From Candidatus Hydrogenedens sp. (GTDB lineage: Bacteria > Hydrogenedentota > Hydrogenedentia > Hydrogenedentales > JAEUWI01), in contig WGMK01000038.1 in assembly GCA_016125095.1 (NCBI GenBank), forward strand, positions 1-35,607: a DNA stretch of 35,607 nucleotides, written 5' to 3'. Positions 30,762-35,607 of this stretch are shown piece after piece; position 1 is the stretch's first letter, and the number at the start of each line of letters is the position of its first letter. A model generated the notes under the pieces. That model had not been told where the DNA came from. It searched no databases and saw only the letters and a program-made list of their open reading frames with translations. A program made the position numbers and the translations under genes.

Positions 30762-33700
30762 TTGGCGGCATCGGCCTCCGCGGTTTCTTCCTCGGCGCCG
30801 TTCTCAAGGAACTTGATGAGGTCGACGAGTTCGCCGAGGCTCATCGTGTTCAGCAGGCCTTCCGGCATGATGCTCGCCGAGGCTTCCTTACGCTCCGTGA
30901 TGTCCGCCTTCTGCAGTTCCACGCGATCGCCGTAGGGCGTGATCATCGTCAGGCTGGTGTCGTTCTCGCCCGCGAGCATGCCCAGCTGCGTCTGGCCGTC
31001 CTTGGTCTTGATCTCCACGCCGGTGTACTGGTCGGAAACCACCTTCGAGGGATACATGATTGCCTCGAGAATGTCCCGGCGGCGGAAACGGCTGGTGACG
31101 GTCGACAGGTCGGGACCACCGCCGCGGCCGACATCGCCGAATACGTGGCACGAAGCGCACTTGGCCTTGATGAACACCGATTCGCCGTGCTTCAGGCCGC
31201 CCGGACGGTAGTTCATCGGGTCGTATTCCAGGTATTCCGCCAGTTCGTCGAAGCTCATCTGCGTGAGTTCGCCGGAAACCTGCTGCGGCTCCTGGCCTTC
31301 GGCCTGTTCCGCCAGCAGCGCCTGGGCTTCCTTGCGGCGGCGCTCGATGTCCTGCTCCTTGCGCAGCTCGGCAATCACCGCTTCGCTGCGGGGCAGAATG
31401 GACATCGTCGCTTCCCAGAGGTTGTTGATGTAGCCTTCCATGCTGGCGGCGCCGCGAATCTGGCGGCCGCGGTCGAACCAGGCGACGAGTTCGTTGCGCT
31501 GCGGCTTCGACCAGCCCTCCGTAATCGTGCGCAGGCAGTAGACCGTGTGGATCTGTTCTTCCTGAGACTTGTCGGGCGTCAGGTAGGCCAGCATCGCGTC
31601 GATGGCGCCCGGCGTCTGCAGGTAGGCGGTCATCACCTGAATTTCGCGGTTCACGCGCAGGTCTTCCTCGGGGAAGCGCTCGAGCAGCGCGGGCCCCACG
31701 GCATCGGCAAGGGCCGTCTTGTCGCGGTCCTGCTGCGGATCGCGGATAAACGCCAGCTGCAGCGCGCGGAGGTAACGCAGCAGGGTGTCGTCGTCGAGCG
31801 TGGCCACCGGCACCTGGGCCAGCGCTTCGTGCACGCGGCCGAACACCTCGGGGTCGGTCGATTCCATTACGATGCCCGTGCAGCCCTCGAGCACGATGCC
31901 GGGATTGTCGGCGAAGGAGGCCGACAGCACCGCCTCCTGCCACAGGCTCGGCTCGAAGCGCATGAGCGCGAGCCGGGCGGCATAACGCACGAATCGGTCT
32001 TCGTGGTCGAGCTGCTTCAGCAGCTTCGCGGCGATGGACGTCACGCTGTCGCCCGTGGCCGGGCCCGCGCCGATACGGCGAACCAGCGCTTCGCAGGCGC
32101 GGCGGCGCACGGCCGGGTCGGAATCATCCAGCGAATTCGCAATCATGTCCAGCGTCACGTCGCGGCTGGAAGCGCCCAGCAGATACACGGCCTGGGCGCG
32201 GATCGCCGCATCGCGGTCGGATTGCAGCTGTTCCAGCTTGTCGGGACGCATGGCCGGGCCATGCACCTGCAGCGCCTCGAGCGCGCGCAGGCGGGCGTAG
32301 GTCGATTGGCCGCCATCCATCGCGATGCCGGTCAGTTCCTCGTCCCAGCGCTTCACGCCCCATTCGTCTTTCACCTTTTCCAGCGCGGCGAAGCCCCAGG
32401 CGCTGCGCGGCTGCGGCTGGTCGACCACCGGGTGGCTGCCCTTGGCCATGCCTTCGCCCGTGTAGCGCACGCGGAACATGCCGCCGTAGGTACCGCGGCC
32501 GCCGTTAGTGAAATAGAGGAAGCCGTCGGGGCCGACATCGAGGTCGGTCACGTTGAGCGGTTCACCCAGCACGAAGTCCATCGTTTCGCCGGAATAGGTC
32601 GCGCCGTCCTTTTCGGGGAAGATGACGCGGATGCGGCCGCGCGACCAGTCGCCCATGAAGTACGCGCCCTTGAAGCGCTCCGGGTAGGTGGTGTGGTAAT
32701 AGAAGCGCGTGCCCACGGGTGAACCACGGCCCACGTCGTCGGTGGGCGGCAGGGTGTCGAGGTAGTAATCGGGCTTCTTGCTCGAGCCCGTGCGCCAGCC
32801 ATAGTCCGCGCCTTGCGCCGCATGCACCACGCGGATGGGGCGGAACCACGGCAGCCCACGGTCCCATTCCATGTCGGAGTCGAACGTGAACACGTCGCCG
32901 TTGTCGGCGATGTCGAAGTCGTAGGGATTGCGGAAGCCGCCGCAGAACTGGTGCCACTCGTTCTTGTCGAGGTCGAGGTTCACGCGCTGAATCGTGCCGC
33001 CTGGCGCCATCACGTTGTTGGCGTGGCCGCGCGGGTCCACATAGCGCGGCAGCAGGAAATCCTCGGCATAGTGGGTGAACGGCGACGCCGGGTCCACCTC
33101 GCGCGCGGGGTGGGCGTGGTTGCCGTAGTTGATGTAGAGGTAGCCGTCGGGGCCGCGCGTGATGGCATGCGGACCGTGCTCGCCCATGCCGCCGTCGGAC
33201 AGCTGGATGAGCGTGGTCTTCTCCGCCACGTCGTCGCCGTCCTCGTCCTGCAGGCGGTAGAGCCCCGGGCCGTCCGGGCCGTTCGCCTGCACCAGCAGGT
33301 CGCCCGGAGCCAGGTAGAAAATGCCCATGGTCGTCGAGACGTCCATGCTGTAGGCGTGCTTGGAGTCGTAGACGCCGTCGCCGTCGTCGTCGCTCAGCAG
33401 CCAGATGCCTTCCTTCTCGGATGCGAGCGCGGGACGTCCCTGCGGGTCGAAGGTCATGTTGATCATCGAGCCGATCAGATCGTTCGTGGCGACCTGTTCA
33501 ATGGAGAAGCCGTCCGGTACGCGGTAGCGCGCGCCCGAGACCTCGAGCTTCTCCGTGCGGCTCTCTTCGATATCCGGCATCAGCAGGGCCTGGCGGTCGC
33601 CGGCGTCCTCGGTCTTGGCCGGGGCCGCGGCGGCCCGCTCCTTGTCGAGGTCGCGGATTTCGATGTCCTTGAACCACACGCGCATCTCCGGGCCGGCGTG

Positions 33701-34264
33701 CAGCTGCAACGCGATGCGGCCGTAGTCGCGGCCGTCCGGATCCTCGATGTCGCAAGTAACCGTGCCGTTCAGCGTCATCTTGATGTGATCGCCGTCCGCG
33801 AGAATCTCGTACTCGTTCCACTCGCCCTGCTTGGCCACTTCATTGGCAATCTTCGCGCGCTCGTCCTCGGACTTCTCGTTCCAGTAGGGGAGAATGCCGC
33901 GCAGCTTCTCTTCGTACAGCATGCCGAAATAGGTGGCCTCCGCCACGTCGGCCTGATAGCCCGCCGCCGTGCCGTCGGCATTGCGCGCGCTGCGGAATTG
34001 GATGCCGCTGTTGTGGTTCCCCAGCTTCACCTTGGCACGCAGGATGAAGTTGCCGTATTCACCATCGGTGAACAGGAACTCGTTGTGCTCGAGCGTGGTG
34101 CCGAAGGTCGAACCGGCGATCTCGCCGTTCTCCACGCTCCATAACTCGGTGCGCCCGTTCCAGCCGGACAGGTCCTTGCCGTTGAACAGCGGCGTAAAAT
34201 CCTGCGCCGCTGCAGCGAGCGGCAGGAGCAAGCCCGCCGCGAGTACTGCGCATAGTCTGTTCAT
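30758..34264 (-). CDS. Secreted fused DUF1080 / PVC-type dehydrogenase propeller / HEAT / cytochrome c protein
   Basis: The 1168-residue precursor has a signal peptide (1-20). Residues 23-205 are a 3-keto-disaccharide hydrolase/DUF1080 domain (FTPLFNGKDLSGWNG at the start, WFKDIEIRDL at the end). About 245-625 are a glucose/sorbosone-dehydrogenase-like propeller of the PVC membrane-bound dehydrogenase kind (GPHAITRGPDGYLYINYG, FCGGFRNPYDFDIADNGDVFTFD). About 640-960 are HEAT-like helices. A c-type heme site is Cys1036-x2-Cys1039-His1040 in KCASCHVFG, followed by the TIGR02603-type tail (EAIMYPSKVVSDQY). The likely role is periplasmic oxidation or hydrolysis of sugars with electrons passed to heme; the substrate is unknown. 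ATG 34264 follows GGGAG; ATG 34282 is an alternative. Confidence 0.92.
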   Translation of the reverse strand: MNRLCAVLAAGLLLPLAAAAQDFTPLFNGKDLSGWNGRTELWSVENGEIAGSTFGTTLEHNEFLFTDGEYGNFILRAKVKLGNHNSGIQFRSARNADGTAAGYQADVAEATYFGMLYEEKLRGILPYWNEKSEDERAKIANEVAKQGEWNEYEILADGDHIKMTLNGTVTCDIEDPDGRDYGRIALQLHAGPEMRVWFKDIEIRDLDKERAAAAPAKTEDAGDRQALLMPDIEESRTEKLEVSGARYRVPDGFSIEQVATNDLIGSMINMTFDPQGRPALASEKEGIWLLSDDDGDGVYDSKHAYSMDVSTTMGIFYLAPGDLLVQANGPDGPGLYRLQDEDGDDVAEKTTLIQLSDGGMGEHGPHAITRGPDGYLYINYGNHAHPAREVDPASPFTHYAEDFLLPRYVDPRGHANNVMAPGGTIQRVNLDLDKNEWHQFCGGFRNPYDFDIADNGDVFTFDSDMEWDRGLPWFRPIRVVHAAQGADYGWRTGSSKKPDYYLDTLPPTDDVGRGSPVGTRFYYHTTYPERFKGAYFMGDWSRGRIRVIFPEKDGATYSGETMDFVLGEPLNVTDLDVGPDGFLYFTNGGRGTYGGMFRVRYTGEGMAKGSHPVVDQPQPRSAWGFAALEKVKDEWGVKRWDEELTGIAMDGGQSTYARLRALEALQVHGPAMRPDKLEQLQSDRDAAIRAQAVYLLGASSRDVTLDMIANSLDDSDPAVRRRACEALVRRIGAGPATGDSVTSIAAKLLKQLDHEDRFVRYAARLALMRFEPSLWQEAVLSASFADNPGIVLEGCTGIVMESTDPEVFGRVHEALAQVPVATLDDDTLLRYLRALQLAFIRDPQQDRDKTALADAVGPALLERFPEEDLRVNREIQVMTAYLQTPGAIDAMLAYLTPDKSQEEQIHTVYCLRTITEGWSKPQRNELVAWFDRGRQIRGAASMEGYINNLWEATMSILPRSEAVIAELRKEQDIERRRKEAQALLAEQAEGQEPQQVSGELTQMSFDELAEYLEYDPMNYRPGGLKHGESVFIKAKCASCHVFGDVGRGGGPDLSTVTSRFRRRDILEAIMYPSKVVSDQYTGVEIKTKDGQTQLGMLAGENDTSLTMITPYGDRVELQKADITERKEASASIMPEGLLNTMSLGELVDLIKFLENGAEEETAEADAAN

Positions 34265-34494
34265 CCTGTGAATCTCCCTCATTCGGATGACGTGCACCTC
34301 GCACGAAATAAATGAAGCGCTCATTGTAAGAATCCTGACACCGCTCTACAAGGGGCGCGCGGGAGCGGGCCATGTGGACCCTGGGACGGTAGGGCAAGCG
34401 TACCGCGAGCCCTCTTGACGCGAAGACGCTTGAATGCCAAGAGCCGCTCTGGAGAGCAGCGCTCCCGGCGGGGCGATGGCTCCGCACCGGTGGG

Positions 34495-34625
34495 GCGAGA
34501 CTCTGTCGAGCCATCTTGATGCTATAGGTTCGGACCGGAGCACGTGCGTCCCACCGTCCCCAAAATGTCATCCCCGCGCAAAGCGGGGATCCATCTTCGG
34601 CGGGGCAAATGTCCCATGAGCCGAG
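34495..34625. repeat. Repeat mosaic, second copy
   Basis: Blocks shared with 30209-30310 appear in a different order and orientation: gcgagactctgtcgagccat onward (34495-34524, direct), tcggaccggagc (34530-34541, inverted) and gtcccatgagccgag (34611-34625, inverted). The last block lies inside the separate inverted-repeat element at 34567-34705, which suggests one element landed in another. Confidence 0.65.
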
Positions 34626-34705
34626 CGCTCTGGTCCGTACTGAAAGCTGCGCTCCGCCACGACCATCGAAACATCAAGATGGGTCCCCGCGTTCGCGAGG
34701 ATGAC
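34567..34705. repeat. MITE-like element with 30-base imperfect inverted ends
   Basis: The left end (34567-34597, gtcatccccgcgcaaagcgg...) is nearly the complement of the right end (34676-34705, ...ccccgcgttcgcgaggatgac). The whole unit is 139 bp with no coding capacity. Elements with gtcatccccgc ends are common in bacterial intergenic DNA. Confidence 0.7.
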
Positions 34706-34805
34706 GATTTGGGGGGCGATGTGTGGTGCGTGCTTCGGCACCATCACCTCCGCGCCAATATGTCGGGGTAGAACCCGCGACCTACCAATCTTCCTTCCCT
34801 CTGCT

Positions 34806-34831
34806 GTGGCAGGGTCTCCTGACCCCGCCAC
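34806..34831. repeat. Intergenic hairpin repeat (GTGGCAGGG...CCCCGCCAC)
   Basis: gtggcaggg (34806-34814) pairs with ccccgccac (34823-34831) with one mismatch around tctcctga. It is followed by the palindrome gaccgtacggtc. Likely a dispersed hairpin repeat rather than a terminator, as no gene precedes it closely. Confidence 0.55.
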
Positions 34832-34884
34832 CCGCGCGACCGTACGGTCTCCTTTTCCTTCTACCGCTTTCCCGGCGGTTGCGG

Positions 34885-34890
34885 TATACT
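34885..34890 (+). promoter_or_regulatory. -10 box (TATACT) close to a start codon
   Basis: GCGGTATACTGCGCTG puts TATACT six bases before ATG 34897. Transcription would then begin at or next to the ATG, giving a leaderless message. No ribosome site is visible in this gap, which fits. No clear -35 box. Confidence 0.45.
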
Positions 34891-34896
34891 GCGCTG

Positions 34897-35607
34897 ATGC
34901 AGCCCCTTAAGTGGATAGGCATCCTCATGCTCGCCCTAGCCGCCCTGCCCGCAGCGGCGGAACTCGGCGTGGACTGGGAAGTGGCGTCGACCGATCACCC
35001 CTTCGCCGGGCGTTCGCACGTCGGCCTAGTAGAATTCAAAGGAAAGCTTTACGCCGGCGGGGGGACGACTTATGCATCGCGATACATCAATAACGTCTAT
35101 CACGATGATCTGTGGATGAGTGACGACGGATTAATCTGGAGCCCGATTTGGAGCAATCCGAGTACCGTCGGTTACTTCGACTATGGTATCACGCAGTATG
35201 CCCTGCTGGTTGAATTTCAGGGGTACTTATATTACTTCGGCCGTGCTTGGCTGGATATCGTTCGAAGTGCTGACGGCGTTCATTGGGAATCGGTGGATAT
35301 GTGGGTCGACGCGGGAGACGACTGGAAAGTCGTCGTGCTCAATGATCGGATGATTGGTGTCGGCAGCGGCTATTACTCCGATGATGGCCTTTCCTGGAAT
35401 GGGATCATCGAAGGGGCGACCGGCGGCGGTGTGGGTATCGGCTCGACCGTCGCAGTGCATGACGGAGCCATCTACGCATTTAGCAACCACTTGGACTCCC
35501 CACAGGTGGTGCGAACGACCGACCACGTAAACTGGACCGAACTGAACGCCGGAAACTACTACGAACTGCAGGTATACGACGACGCCGATGTGCGCCTGGT
35601 CTCTTTC
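34897..35607 (+). CDS. Secreted Asp-box repeat protein (3' end outside window)
   Basis: The frame from ATG 34897 stays open to the window end (237 codons). A signal peptide (MQPLKWIGILMLALAALPAAA) is followed by a repeat protein: RSHVGLVEFKGKLYAGGG and similar blade-like strands, and short Asp-box-like motifs SDDGLIWS, SADGVHWES, SDDGLSWNG and TTDHVNWTEL spaced about 45-55 residues apart. This predicts a beta-propeller of the sialidase or kelch style. A catalytic role cannot be judged from the part present. It lies beyond the fused dehydrogenase and is divergent from it. Confidence 0.82.
   Translation, partial: MQPLKWIGILMLALAALPAAAELGVDWEVASTDHPFAGRSHVGLVEFKGKLYAGGGTTYASRYINNVYHDDLWMSDDGLIWSPIWSNPSTVGYFDYGITQYALLVEFQGYLYYFGRAWLDIVRSADGVHWESVDMWVDAGDDWKVVVLNDRMIGVGSGYYSDDGLSWNGIIEGATGGGVGIGSTVAVHDGAIYAFSNHLDSPQVVRTTDHVNWTELNAGNYYELQVYDDADVRLVSF

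Larger units (their letters stand above)
34265..34896. other. 632-base non-coding, repeat-rich region
   Basis: No gene is supported. From left to right it holds a GC-rich stretch, the second copy of the repeat mosaic (34495-34541 and 34611-34625), an inverted-repeat element (34567-34705), a hairpin (34806-34831), a 12-bp palindrome gaccgtacggtc (34838-34849) followed by tccttttcc, and the TATACT box before the last gene. Confidence 0.7.

Noticed and set aside
31145..34144. Very long plus-strand open frames (over 400 codons) across 31145-32722 and 32813-34144
   Set aside because: They are antisense to the fused dehydrogenase gene, read as His/Arg/Val-rich low-quality protein, and arise from GC-rich codon bias in the real gene.

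Overview
The window looks like a piece of a GC-rich (about 60-65% by eye) Gram-negative-type chromosome from a saccharolytic, probably environmental bacterium of the Planctomycetes/Hydrogenedentes/Lentisphaerae kind. This placement is inferred from gene content: a PVC-type heme-binding dehydrogenase fused to a 3-keto-disaccharide hydrolase (DUF1080) domain, a PmoA/DUF6807 protein, Tat-exported aldo/keto reductase, sialidase-like and Asp-box secreted proteins, and intergenic palindromic repeats of a style common in such genomes. No rRNA, tRNA, CRISPR array or prophage was seen.

Layout. 1-141 is the 3' end of an IS30-family element. 227-3019 holds a GH46-like chitosanase with a peptidoglycan-binding domain and a lipoprotein of unknown function. 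3145-4464 is a UDP-N-acetylhexosamine-type 6-dehydrogenase, followed by a lone DUF2442 gene. From 11315 down to 4777 everything is on the minus strand: aldehyde dehydrogenase, a lower-GC pair of unknown genes (possible toxin/immunity-like layout), a Tat-exported aldo/keto reductase, then a promoter and the run LamG-like protein, DUF6807 protein, CsaA-like protein, zinc-ribbon membrane protein and UDP-glucuronate-type 4-epimerase, the last three overlapping.

11651-17299 is a compact sucrose operon: sucrose synthase, a fused sucrose-phosphate synthase/phosphatase, and fructokinase. It lies behind a good sigma70-type promoter and a roughly 185-nt leader with inverted repeats. Together these enzymes would make sucrose from UDP-glucose and fructose-6-phosphate, split or remake it with UDP, and phosphorylate the fructose released. 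A methyltransferase, an unknown protein and a GT2 glycosyltransferase follow.

20221-23268 (minus) carries three secreted proteins: sialidase-like, NTF2-like and a 484-residue conserved unknown. 23398-25716 is a secreted beta-helix protein with a C-terminal sorting-type tail, ended by a textbook terminator. Then come RecQ helicase, a fatty-acid desaturase with a hairpin leader, and a membrane-anchored thioredoxin-like protein. An orphan 117-residue flagellar-rod-like protein converges on the 1168-residue fused DUF1080/propeller/HEAT/cytochrome c protein. The right end is a repeat-rich intergenic region and the start of a secreted Asp-box protein that runs off the window.

The points most worth a second look are the two structured leaders (sucrose operon, desaturase), the unknown pair at 8967-9721, the solitary rod protein, the sorting-tail beta-helix protein, and a mosaic of repeats shared by the intergenic regions at 30.2 kb and 34.5 kb.
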